NCBI GenBank assembly: GCA_900549405.1
Contig: URNZ01000024.1
Location: 1 to 25,061, forward strand
Length of the DNA: 25,061 nt
Source of the DNA: an uncultured Eubacteriales bacterium
GTDB taxonomy: Bacteria > Bacillota > Clostridia > Oscillospirales > Oscillospiraceae
Direction of reading: 5' to 3'
This document shows positions 6,801-14,073 of the stretch, piece after piece. How positions within the stretch are numbered: the first letter of the stretch is position 1; each line of letters starts with the position of its first letter. Under the pieces are notes generated by a model that did not search any database, was not told where the DNA came from, and saw only the letters and a program-made list of their open reading frames with translations. The translations under genes and the position numbers were made by a program.

Positions 6801-7987
6801 ACTATGAAAACATCCTGAACCAGCGCATCCAGGGGGTCAAGCCCTCGGGCATCCGCAAGTTCTTTGACATTCTGGAGGAGATGACCGACGCCATCTCCTT
6901 GGGCATCGGCGAGCCCGACTTCGTCACTCCCTGGCACATCCGGGACGCGGGCATCTACTCTCTGGAGCGGGGCCACACCAAGTACACCTCCAACGCCGGT
7001 CTGCTCCAGCTCCGCCGGGAGATCGCCGCCTATCTCAACCGCCGCTTCGACCTGCAATATGACTACGCCCACCAGATCGTGGTCACCGTGGGCGGCAGCG
7101 AGGGCATCGACCTGACCCTGCGCTGTCTGCTCAACCCGGGGGACGAGGTCATCATCCCCACCCCCTCCTTCGTGTGCTACGGTCCCCTGACCGAGATGGC
7201 CGGGGGCGTGCCCAAGTATCTGGAGCTGAAGGTGGAGAACAAGTTCCGCCTGACCCCCGAGGAGCTGCGCGCCGCCATCACCCCCAAAACGAAGGTGCTG
7301 GTGCTGCCCTTCCCCTGCAACCCCACCGGCGGCACTATGGACCGCCAGGACTTAGAGGCCATCGCCCAGGTGCTGGAGGGCACGGACATCATGGTCCTGT
7401 CCGACGAGATCTATGCCGAGCTGACCTATGGCCAGCGCCACGTCTCCCCCGCCAACCTCACCAGCCTGAAGGACCGGACCATCGTGGTCAACGGCTTCTC
7501 CAAGAGCCACGCCATGACCGGCTGGCGCATGGGCTATGTGTGCGGGCCGGAGCCCGTTATCCAGCAGATGCTGAAGCTGCACCAGTTCGGCATCATGTCC
7601 GCCCCCACCACCAGCCAGTATGCCGCCGTGGAGGCCATGCGCAACGGCGACCCCGACATCGAGCACATGCGGGAGGAGTATGACCGCCGCCGCCGGTATC
7701 TGGTGGAAAATCTCAACCGCATCGGCCTGTCCTGCTTCGAGCCCAAGGGCGCCTTCTATGTCTTCCCCGACATCCGCTCCACCGGTCTGAGCAGCGAGGA
7801 GTTCTGCGAGCGCTTCCTTATGGAGGAGAAGGTGGCCGTCATCCCCGGCAATGCCTTCGGCCCCGGCGGCGAGGGCTTTGTCCGCGCCTGCTACGCCGCC
7901 TCCATGAAGGACATCGCCGAGTCCATCGCCCGCATGGACAACTTCCTCACCAACCTGCGCCGCAAGCAGGGACGCAGTGAGGGATGA
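6797..7987 (+). CDS. Class I/II PLP-dependent aminotransferase
   Basis: A 396-residue fold-type I aminotransferase. Visible landmarks are GIGEPDFVTP (residues 36-45), CNPTGG with the PLP-contacting Asn175, DEIYAEL with Asp203, the Schiff-base Lys236 in NGFSKSHAMTGWRMGY, and Arg244 for the phosphate. A substrate-carboxylate Arg is expected in the C-terminal EGFVRACYA stretch. It resembles aspartate/aromatic-type aminotransferases (PatA or YugH-like). The amino donor is not determinable. It is coupled by a 4-base overlap to the Lrp/AsnC gene. The last codons and the stop lie within the first copy of the downstream repeat. Confidence 0.92.
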   Translation: MNYENILNQRIQGVKPSGIRKFFDILEEMTDAISLGIGEPDFVTPWHIRDAGIYSLERGHTKYTSNAGLLQLRREIAAYLNRRFDLQYDYAHQIVVTVGGSEGIDLTLRCLLNPGDEVIIPTPSFVCYGPLTEMAGGVPKYLELKVENKFRLTPEELRAAITPKTKVLVLPFPCNPTGGTMDRQDLEAIAQVLEGTDIMVLSDEIYAELTYGQRHVSPANLTSLKDRTIVVNGFSKSHAMTGWRMGYVCGPEPVIQQMLKLHQFGIMSAPTTSQYAAVEAMRNGDPDIEHMREEYDRRRRYLVENLNRIGLSCFEPKGAFYVFPDIRSTGLSSEEFCERFLMEEKVAVIPGNAFGPGGEGFVRACYAASMKDIAESIARMDNFLTNLRRKQGRSEG

Positions 7988-8070
7988 GTTAGGAGTTAGG
8001 AGGAGGGATGAGTTAGGAGTTAGGAGGGATGAGTTAAATCACTCCTATCTCATCACTCCTAACTTATCAC
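7982..8070 (+). repeat. Tandem GGATGAGTTAGGAGTTAGGAG repeat with an inverted arm
   Basis: The 21-base unit begins at 7982 and again at 8006, with a partial third copy at 8027-8036. After a 4-base gap, 8041-8070 carries the approximate reverse complement (ACTCC, ATCTCATCACTCCTAAC), so the RNA could fold into a long imperfect hairpin. The first copy supplies the TGA stop of the aminotransferase. The low-complexity GTTAGGAG pattern looks like a dispersed small repeat element rather than coding DNA. No T tract follows. Confidence 0.75.
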
Positions 8071-8102
8071 TAAATTAAATTTACAACGAAAGGGTGTTTA
8101 CA

Positions 8103-8702
8103 ATGAATGTTGTCTGTTTGGATATGGAGGGCGTGCTGGTCCCCGAAATTTGGATCGCCTTTGCCGAGGCCAGCGGCATCCCCGAGCTGAAGCGCACCAC
8201 CCGGGACGAGCCCGACTATAACAAGCTGATGAACTGGCGGCTGGGCGTGCTGAAGGAGCACGGCCTGGGCCTGAAGGAGATCCAGGCCACCATCGCCACC
8301 ATCGATCCCCTGCCCGGCGCCCGGGAGTTTCTGGACGCCCTGCGGGAGGAGACCCAGGTCATCATCCTCAGCGACACCTTTGAGCAGTTCGCCAAGCCCC
8401 TGATGAAGAAGCTGAACTGGCCCACCCTGTTCTGCAACACCCTGGAGGTGGCCCCCAGCGGCGAGATCACCGGCTTCCAGATGCGCTGCCCCCAGTCCAA
8501 GCTGACCACCGTGAAGGCCCTTCAGTCCTGCGGCTTCGAGACCATCGCCGCCGGGGACAGCTTCAACGACCTGGGCATGATCCAGGCCAGCAAGGCGGGC
8601 TTCCTGTTCAAGAGCACCGCCGCCATCAAGGCCGACCACCCCGAGCTGCTCGCCTTTGAGGAGTTTGGCGACCTGCTCGCCGCCATCAAGGCCGCCCTGT
8701 AA
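8103..8702 (+). CDS. thrH: ThrH-type phosphoserine phosphatase / homoserine phosphotransferase
   Basis: A 199-residue HAD-superfamily protein. It starts MNVVCLDMEGVLVPEIWIAF, matching ThrH of Pseudomonas, which carries D-x-E-G in place of the usual D-x-D-G. Other landmarks are the nucleophile Asp7, motif II Ser in VIILSDTFEQF, and motif III GDSFNDLGM. ThrH dephosphorylates phosphoserine and can transfer the phosphate to homoserine, joining serine and threonine synthesis. ATG 8103 was chosen over an in-frame GTG at 8094, because AAAGGG lies about nine bases before it. The following gene, a DUF1015 protein, begins 64 bases downstream after a hairpin. Confidence 0.9.
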   Translation: MNVVCLDMEGVLVPEIWIAFAEASGIPELKRTTRDEPDYNKLMNWRLGVLKEHGLGLKEIQATIATIDPLPGAREFLDALREETQVIILSDTFEQFAKPLMKKLNWPTLFCNTLEVAPSGEITGFQMRCPQSKLTTVKALQSCGFETIAAGDSFNDLGMIQASKAGFLFKSTAAIKADHPELLAFEEFGDLLAAIKAAL

Positions 8703-8707
8703 AACCG

Positions 8708-8740
8708 TTGTTTTCCCGCCCCTTCGGGGCGGGAAAACAA
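8708..8740 (+). terminator. Perfect 15-bp hairpin between thrH and the DUF1015 gene
   Basis: TTGTTTTCCCGCCCC (8708-8722) pairs fully with 8726-8740 around a 3-base loop. The downstream T tract is missing on both strands, so it may be a weak terminator or an RNA-processing or stability element. Confidence 0.5.
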
Positions 8741-8766
8741 GAATTTGTGAGAACGAGGCGTATACC

Positions 8767-10050
8767 ATGACTTACGAAGAACTTCCCTTCCGCCCGGCGG
8801 ATATTCTGCTGCCCCAGGACTGCGACCTGTCCCTGTGGAGCGTGGTGGCCTGCGACCAGTATACTTCCCAGCCGGAATATTGGCAGCGGGTGGAGGAGCG
8901 GGTAGGCTCCGCCCCCTCCTCCCTGCGGCTCATCCTGCCCGAGAGCTGCCTAGAGGGTCCCAACGTGGAGACCGACATCACCGAAATCAACAACACCATG
9001 AGCCGCTATCTGCGGGATGGCCGCTTCGCCCTCTATCCCGGCAGCCTGTTCTATGTGGAGCGTACCCTCAGCAGCGGCAAGACCCGCCGGGGCCTCATTG
9101 GCATGGTGGACCTGGAGCAGTATGACTACGAACCCGGCTCCTCCGCCCCCATCCGGGCCACCGAGGGGACGGTCCTCTCCCGCATCCCGCCCCGGGTGGC
9201 CGTGCGGAAGAACGCCCCCATCGAGCTGCCCCACGTCATGCTGCTGGCCGATGACCCGGACAAGACGGTCATCGAGCCTCTGTCCGCCCACACCGGGGAC
9301 ATGACCCCCCTCTATGACTTTGAGCTGATGGAGCACGGCGGCCACATCCGGGGCTGGCAGCTGTCCCAGACCCAGATGACCCAGGTGGCCGACGCCCTGT
9401 GCCGTCTGGCCGACCCGGAGGCCTTCCGCGCCCGGTATCACACCGCCCCCGACGCCAGCGTGCTGCTGTTCGCCGTGGGCGACGGCAACCACTCCCTGGC
9501 CACCGCGAAGGAGTGCTATCAGCGGCAGAAGAAGCTCACTCCCCCGGAGCAGTGGGCCAGTCTCCCCGCCCGGTATGCCCTGGTGGAGCTGAACAACCTC
9601 CACGACGAATCCCTGGAGTTCGAGCCCATCCACCGGGTGGTCTTTGGCGTGGAGCCGGAGGACCTGCTGGCTGCTCTGAAAGAGTATTACCCCGGCGTTC
9701 ACGCTGGCAAGGGCGAGGGCCACGTCTTCACCGCAGTGTACCAGGGCCATGAGCAGGACTACACCGTCCCCCACCCCGCCGCCCAGCTGGCCGGGGGCAC
9801 CCTCCAGACCTTCCTGGACGACTATCTGAAAGCTCACCCCGCCGCAAGGGTGGACTATATCCACGGGGATGACGTGGTGCGCCAGCTGTCTCAGCAGCCG
9901 GGGGCCATGGGCTTCCTACTGCCCGCCATGGCGAAAGAGTCTCTCTTCCCCACGGTGATCTTCGACGGGGTGCTGCCCCGCAAGACCTTCTCCATGGGCG
10001 AGGCCCAGGACAAGCGGTTCTATCTGGAAGCCCGGAAGATCCGGCTGTAA
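8767..10050 (+). CDS. DUF1015-family protein (possible role in serine metabolism)
   Basis: A 427-residue soluble protein of the DUF1015 family (PF06245). It opens with LPFRPADILLPQDCDLSLWS. It carries the conserved GDGNHSLATAK at residues 238-248, which corresponds to the DGHHR-type motif of other family members. No signal peptide or membrane helix is visible. The function is unproven. From memory, DUF1015 genes often lie beside serA/serC in Clostridia and Bacteroides, and the DGHHR-like motif recalls the ParB/sulfiredoxin-fold serine kinases SerK and SbnI. Here the upstream neighbour is thrH, again serine phosphate chemistry. GAGG precedes ATG 8767. IspE follows after 15 bases. Confidence 0.85.
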   Translation: MTYEELPFRPADILLPQDCDLSLWSVVACDQYTSQPEYWQRVEERVGSAPSSLRLILPESCLEGPNVETDITEINNTMSRYLRDGRFALYPGSLFYVERTLSSGKTRRGLIGMVDLEQYDYEPGSSAPIRATEGTVLSRIPPRVAVRKNAPIELPHVMLLADDPDKTVIEPLSAHTGDMTPLYDFELMEHGGHIRGWQLSQTQMTQVADALCRLADPEAFRARYHTAPDASVLLFAVGDGNHSLATAKECYQRQKKLTPPEQWASLPARYALVELNNLHDESLEFEPIHRVVFGVEPEDLLAALKEYYPGVHAGKGEGHVFTAVYQGHEQDYTVPHPAAQLAGGTLQTFLDDYLKAHPAARVDYIHGDDVVRQLSQQPGAMGFLLPAMAKESLFPTVIFDGVLPRKTFSMGEAQDKRFYLEARKIRL

Positions 10051-10065
10051 GAAGGAGGTCCCGTC

Positions 10066-10926
10066 ATGGATGAGATCACCGTTCAGGCCCCCGCCAAGCT
10101 GAACCTCACCCTGGACGTGCTGGGCCGCCGGGCGGACGGCTATCATGACCTGAAAATGGTCATGCAGTCCATCACCCTGGCCGACCGGCTCACCTTGCGC
10201 CCGGGCCAGGTCCCCGGTATCCAGGTCAGCAGCAGCTTTCACTTTCTGCCCACCGGGGAGAAGAACCTGGCGGGCAAGGCGGCGGTGTGCTTCTATCAGG
10301 CCCTGGGCCGCCCCGCCCGTGACCTGGACATCGCCATCACCAAACACGTGCCCGTGTGCGCCGGAATGGCCGGGGGCAGCAGCGACGCCGCCGCCGTCCT
10401 TCGGGCCTTGAACCAGCTGGAGGGCAGCCCCTTCTCCCCGGAGGAGCTGGCCCATGTGGGCGAGGGCGTTGGCTCTGACGTGCCCTACTGCGTGCTGGGC
10501 TGCACCGCTCTGGCCCAGGGCCGGGGCGAGGTGCTCACCCCCCTGTCCCCCCTGCCCCACTGCTGGGTGGTGGCCTGCAAGCCCGACTTCCCCGTGTCCA
10601 CCCCGGAGCTGTTCGCCCGCATCGACAGCTGCCGCATCCGCCGCCGCCCCGACGCCGACGGCCTGATGGCCGCTCTGGACCAGGGGGACCTGATGGAGGT
10701 GGCCCGGCGGATGTACAACGTGTTCGAGGACGTGCTCCCCGAGCGGCAGTTTGCCCGGGTGGCCGACATCAAAAACACCCTGATCCAGCAGGGCGCTCTG
10801 GGGGCCAACATGAGCGGCACCGGCCCCACCGCCTTCGGCCTGTTTGCCAGCCAGACCCAGGCCCAAGCCGCCTACGACGCTCTGAAGCAGCGCTATCAAG
10901 AGGTTTTTCTGGCCGAGACCGTTTAA
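10066..10926 (+). CDS. ispE: 4-diphosphocytidyl-2-C-methyl-D-erythritol kinase
   Basis: A 286-residue GHMP kinase that phosphorylates CDP-methylerythritol in the MEP isoprenoid pathway. Landmarks are APAKLNLTLDVLGRRADGYH (residues 8-27, with catalytic Lys11), the glycine-rich ATP loop PVCAGMAGGSSDAAA (96-110), GSDVPYC containing the catalytic Asp, and the C-terminal MSGTGPTAFGLF loop. The length matches the family. GAAGGAGG precedes ATG 10066. It follows the DUF1015 gene by 15 bases, so the two are probably co-transcribed, and it ends at a strong terminator. The neighbouring spoIIR gene beside ispE is, from memory, common in Clostridia. Confidence 0.96.
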   Translation: MDEITVQAPAKLNLTLDVLGRRADGYHDLKMVMQSITLADRLTLRPGQVPGIQVSSSFHFLPTGEKNLAGKAAVCFYQALGRPARDLDIAITKHVPVCAGMAGGSSDAAAVLRALNQLEGSPFSPEELAHVGEGVGSDVPYCVLGCTALAQGRGEVLTPLSPLPHCWVVACKPDFPVSTPELFARIDSCRIRRRPDADGLMAALDQGDLMEVARRMYNVFEDVLPERQFARVADIKNTLIQQGALGANMSGTGPTAFGLFASQTQAQAAYDALKQRYQEVFLAETV

Positions 10927-10938
10927 TCTTCCCACTTT

Positions 10939-10983
10939 CCGCCCATACTGTAAGCAAATTACTTACGGTATGGGCGGTTTTTT
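10939..10983 (+). terminator. Strong intrinsic terminator after ispE
   Basis: CCGCCCATACTGTAAG (10939-10954) pairs with 10962-10977 (one G-U) around a 7-base loop, followed by TTTTTT. The hairpin ends only 20 bases before the spoIIR start. Confidence 0.93.
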
Positions 10984-11002
10984 GCCGCCGGGAGGGATTT
11001 TT

Positions 11003-11620
11003 ATGGATCGCAAACTGAGACGCTGGGAGTTGGCCCTGATGCTGGGCGTGGCCCTCGCTCTGGTGCTGGGGGCCTGGCTGGGGGGCGAACAGCGCGCACT
11101 GGCCGATCAAGTGGTCCGACTCCACGTCATCGCCAACTCAGACTCAGCGGAGGACCAGGCCCTGAAGCTGGCGGTGCGGGACGGGGTGCTCTCCCGGGCG
11201 GAGGCCCTTTATCCCCCCGACGCCACTCTGGACCAGGCCCGGGCCGCCCTGGCGGGCCATCTGGACGAGCTGGCGGCGGCGGGCCAGGCGGTAGTGGACG
11301 CCCACGGCGGCACAGACCGGGTCACCGCCCAGCTCACCCGCTGCTGGTTCCCCACCAAGACCTATGACGGCTTCGCCCTCCCAGCCGGGGAATATGAAGC
11401 CCTGCGGGTGGTCATCGGCAGCGGCCAGGGGCAGAACTGGTGGTGCGTGGCCTATCCTCCCCTGTGCCTGGGCGCGGCCAGCGAGACGGTAGACGACGCC
11501 GCCCAGGCCGGCCAGTTCACCTCCGGCCAGGCCAAGCTGGTGGCAGGCGACTCCGGGCCTTATGTGTTGAAATTCAAGGGCATGGAGCTGCTGGGGAAGC
11601 TGGAGGGGTGGTTTTCCTGA
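11003..11620 (+). CDS. spoIIR: Stage II sporulation protein R (forespore signal activating pro-sigma-E processing)
   Basis: A 205-residue secreted or anchored protein. It has an N-terminal hydrophobic segment (LALMLGVALALVLGAWLGG, residues 8-26), followed by the SpoIIR signature VVRLHVIANSDSAEDQALKL and RDGVLSRAE. The central cysteine pair region and YPPLCLG are present. SpoIIR is made in the forespore, exported to the intermembrane space and triggers SpoIIGA cleavage of pro-sigma-E. That makes the spoIIIA operon at the left of this window an indirect target. ATG 11003 has GGGAGGG upstream. No clear sigma-F promoter is visible in the 20 bases after the ispE terminator, so the promoter probably lies within or before that hairpin. 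Confidence 0.94.
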   Translation: MDRKLRRWELALMLGVALALVLGAWLGGEQRALADQVVRLHVIANSDSAEDQALKLAVRDGVLSRAEALYPPDATLDQARAALAGHLDELAAAGQAVVDAHGGTDRVTAQLTRCWFPTKTYDGFALPAGEYEALRVVIGSGQGQNWWCVAYPPLCLGAASETVDDAAQAGQFTSGQAKLVAGDSGPYVLKFKGMELLGKLEGWFS

Positions 11621-11624
11621 AAAC

Positions 11625-11663
11625 CCCCGGCGGCCAGAGCATTTTCTTCTCTGGCCGCCGGGG
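11625..11663 (+). terminator. 15-bp hairpin after spoIIR
   Basis: CCCCGGCGGCCAGAG (11625-11639) pairs perfectly with 11649-11663 around a 9-base loop, five bases after the spoIIR stop. No T tract follows directly, so it may terminate weakly or protect the 3' end. Confidence 0.6.
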
Positions 11664-11729
11664 TGCGTATGGATAAGCGGTCAACTTTTTTCATTCCCCC
11701 ATCGTCCTACTAAATTTTATCATTGGCAA

Positions 11730-11767
11730 GGCCCCGTCCCCGGAGACATCCGGCGCCGGGGTCTTTC
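11730..11767 (+). terminator. Second hairpin in the spoIIR/hisC-like gap
   Basis: Outer GGCCCCG/CGGGGTC (11730-11736 with 11757-11763) and inner CCGGA/TCCGG (11740-11744 with 11749-11753), followed by TTTCG. It lies between spoIIR and the next promoter. The 299-base gap 11621-11919 holds this hairpin, the previous one, a promoter and a leader, and no gene that I can see. Confidence 0.5.
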
Positions 11768-11776
11768 GTCATTTTA

Positions 11777-11805
11777 TCGACACATTTTTTCTATTCTGAT
11801 ATTAT
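11777..11805 (+). promoter_or_regulatory. Sigma-A-type promoter for the HisC-like gene
   Basis: TCGACA (11777-11782), 17-base spacer, TATTAT (11800-11805), each one base from consensus. It implies a leader of about 108 bases. Near the ribosome site the leader holds a direct repeat TACGAAT/TACGAAT (about 11887-11903). Confidence 0.6.
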
Positions 11806-11919
11806 CTTGTGCAACTATGCCAATTTCAGATTGCTGTTCCCCGCTGGTTTCCCCGCTTTGCCCCGGTTCCATAGCCGTTTCCCAATTACGAATCGATACG
11901 AATTGAAAGGAGCGTCCCT

Positions 11920-13032
11920 ATGAATCTCCCTGTGAAGCCGTATATCAAAAACAAACTGAAAACCAGCTATGCCGTGGAGGGCCCCGAGACACAGTATACC
12001 ATTGACTGCGGCGACGGCGTGAACGTCCACACCGTCTCGGAAAAGGCCCGGCAGGCCCTTCAGCACCTGGACCACTCCCTGGCCCAGAACTATCCCCACA
12101 CCGTGGTCATGAAGGAGAGCATCCAGCGCTATTGGCAGGACATCGTCCCCCTGGCCCCGGAGCGCATCTTCCTGGGGGAGGGCTCCCAAAGTCTGCTGTA
12201 TGACGTGTGCCGCTTATTTTTAGAGCCTGGGGACCGTGTCACGGGCATCGGACCCTGCTACGCGGAGTTTGCCAGCGACGTGGGCATGTGGGGGGCGGAA
12301 TATGACTTTGTCCCCCTGCGCCCGGAAAACCGGTTCCGCTTTGACCCGGAGGAGATGCTGGCCCACATCGGCCAGCAGCACAAGCTGGTGTACATCGACT
12401 CCCCCAACAACCCCACCGGCCAGGCCATCCCCCTGGCCGACATCCGCCGGGTGGTGGCCCTGGCGGCCCAGCTGTCCATCCCCGTCATCATCGACGAGGC
12501 CTATGGGGACTATCTGCCCCGGGAGGAGTCGGCCATCGGCCTGACGGATACCTTTGAAAATCTGGTGGTGCTGCGCAGCTTCTCCAAGGCCCACGGTCTG
12601 GCGGGCATCCGGGCAGGCTATGGCATCCTGCCGCCCCAGCTCACCGTACCCCTGGACAACATCACCCACCCCTACATCTGCTCCTGCCCCGCCCGGGCGG
12701 TGGCCCAGGCCGCCTTAGAAGACGAGGGGTTCTTAGACCACACCCGCCAGGTGACCGCCCAGCTGAAGGCCCCCTTCTTGACCGAGCAGTGGGACACCCT
12801 CACCCTCTCCTACACCCGCCCGGAGACCCCCATCTTCCTCCTCACCCACCCGGACCCCGCCGTGGACCTGAAGGCCTGCTTCGACCCCTTCCACATCAAG
12901 GTGGTGTCGGGCCGCTCCTTTGTGGGACTGGGCCAGAACTCGGCCCGGCTGCGGGTGCCCCTGCCCCAGGACCAGGAGGCCGTGCTGGAAGCTATCCGGC
13001 AGATCGACCAGCAGCTCAGTGAAAAGCGCTGA
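11920..13032 (+). CDS. HisC-like PLP-dependent aminotransferase
   Basis: A 370-residue fold-type I aminotransferase closest in pattern to histidinol-phosphate aminotransferases. It has NYPH near residue 57, SPNNPTG (161-167), DEAYGDY (192-198), the Schiff-base Lys223 in LRSFSKAHGLAGIRAGYG with Arg231, and the C-terminal RLRVPLP arginine. HisC-like enzymes also act on aromatic or other amino acids. No other his gene is nearby, so a histidine role is not supported by context. AAAGGAG precedes ATG 11920. The gene stands alone, with its own promoter and a 108-base leader. Confidence 0.88.
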   Translation: MNLPVKPYIKNKLKTSYAVEGPETQYTIDCGDGVNVHTVSEKARQALQHLDHSLAQNYPHTVVMKESIQRYWQDIVPLAPERIFLGEGSQSLLYDVCRLFLEPGDRVTGIGPCYAEFASDVGMWGAEYDFVPLRPENRFRFDPEEMLAHIGQQHKLVYIDSPNNPTGQAIPLADIRRVVALAAQLSIPVIIDEAYGDYLPREESAIGLTDTFENLVVLRSFSKAHGLAGIRAGYGILPPQLTVPLDNITHPYICSCPARAVAQAALEDEGFLDHTRQVTAQLKAPFLTEQWDTLTLSYTRPETPIFLLTHPDPAVDLKACFDPFHIKVVSGRSFVGLGQNSARLRVPLPQDQEAVLEAIRQIDQQLSEKR

Positions 13033-13147
13033 CCTTCGTCAAATCCCGGCGGCGGCGAGGGCCCCTTTTTGTGTAGTTTTTCTCTTTTTCTCCCCCGTTT
13101 TTTGTCGTACACTGAGATGACGAGATAAACTGTTAGGAGGTCATTCC

Positions 13148-14005
13148 ATGGACGTGAAAACCATCACCCTGGCGTCAGGCGCCACCGTCCCCGCCCTGGG
13201 ACAGGGCACCTGGTATCTGGGGGACGACCCGGCTGCCCGGGCGCGGGAGATCTCAGCCCTGCGCACCGGCGTGGGCGCGGGGATGCGCCTGATCGACACG
13301 GCGGAGATGTACGGCGGCGGACGCAGCGAAAAGCTGGTGGGCGAGGCCATCGCCAACACCCCCCGGGAGGAGTTGTTCCTGGTGTCTAAGGTCCTGCCGG
13401 AGAACGCCGGAGAGAAGCATATCTTCCAGTGCTGCGACGCCACCATGAAGCGCATGGGCGTGGACTATCTGGACCTGTATCTCCTCCACTGGCGGGGCAG
13501 CGTGCCCCTGGCGGAGACGGTCCGCTGTCTGGAGCAGCTGAAGGAGATGGGCAAAATCAAAAATTGGGGCGTGTCCAACTTCGACATCGACGACATGGAG
13601 GAGCTGTGGCGCATCTCCCAGGGCCGGAACTGCCAGGTGAACCAGGTGCTCTATCACATGGGCTCCCGGGGCATCGAATATAGCCTGCTGCCCTGGATGC
13701 GGGAGCACCAGGTGGCCCTGATGGCCTACTGTCCCCTGGCCCAGGGCGGCTCCCTCCGCCGGGGGCTGCTGAATAACTCCGCCGTGCTGGCCATCGCCGA
13801 AAAGCACCACGCCACCCCCATCCAGGTGCTGCTGGCCTGGTGCGTCCGGGACGGACACACCATCGCCATCCCCCGCACCGGTCACCCGGACCACACCCTG
13901 GAAAACGCCGGGACCAACGCCCTGACTCTGGACGAGGAGGACCTGGCCCGCATCGACCGGCAGTACGCGCCCCCCACCCACAAGATGTATCTGGACATCC
14001 AGTGA
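13148..14005 (+). CDS. Aldo/keto reductase
   Basis: A 285-residue NADPH-dependent TIM-barrel oxidoreductase. The catalytic tetrad is complete: Asp50 and Tyr55 (LIDTAEMYGGG), Lys81 (LVSKVLP) and His114 (YLLHWRG). The GVSNFDIDDMEEL helix and the cofactor-binding AIPRTGHPDH (Ile-Pro-Arg in place of Ile-Pro-Lys) are also present. Such enzymes reduce aldehydes and ketones, and the substrate is unknown. TTAGGAGG precedes ATG 13148. The gene ends at a bidirectional terminator facing the VWA gene. A plausible but weak promoter lies around 13100-13130. Confidence 0.93.
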   Translation: MDVKTITLASGATVPALGQGTWYLGDDPAARAREISALRTGVGAGMRLIDTAEMYGGGRSEKLVGEAIANTPREELFLVSKVLPENAGEKHIFQCCDATMKRMGVDYLDLYLLHWRGSVPLAETVRCLEQLKEMGKIKNWGVSNFDIDDMEELWRISQGRNCQVNQVLYHMGSRGIEYSLLPWMREHQVALMAYCPLAQGGSLRRGLLNNSAVLAIAEKHHATPIQVLLAWCVRDGHTIAIPRTGHPDHTLENAGTNALTLDEEDLARIDRQYAPPTHKMYLDIQ

Positions 14006-14016
14006 CGAAACGCTGC

Positions 14017-14055
14017 AAAAGCCGCCCCCCGGTAAGCCCGGGGAGCGGCTTTTTT
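14017..14055 (+). terminator. Bidirectional terminator between the aldo/keto reductase and VWA genes
   Basis: AAGCCGC-c-CCCCGG pairs with CCGGGG-a-GCGGCTT around a 5-base loop. It is followed by TTTTTT on the plus strand and TTTTGC on the minus strand. It serves the two convergent genes. Confidence 0.92.
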
Positions 14056-14073
14056 CTGTTAGGCTATTTTGCT

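Noticed and set aside
7982..8070. Possible CRISPR array
   Set aside because: Units are adjacent with 0-3 base gaps and an inverted arm; there are no spacers and no cas genes nearby.
13033..13075. Possible terminator after the HisC-like gene
   Set aside because: It is GC-rich and followed by TTTTT, but I could not find a convincing stem.
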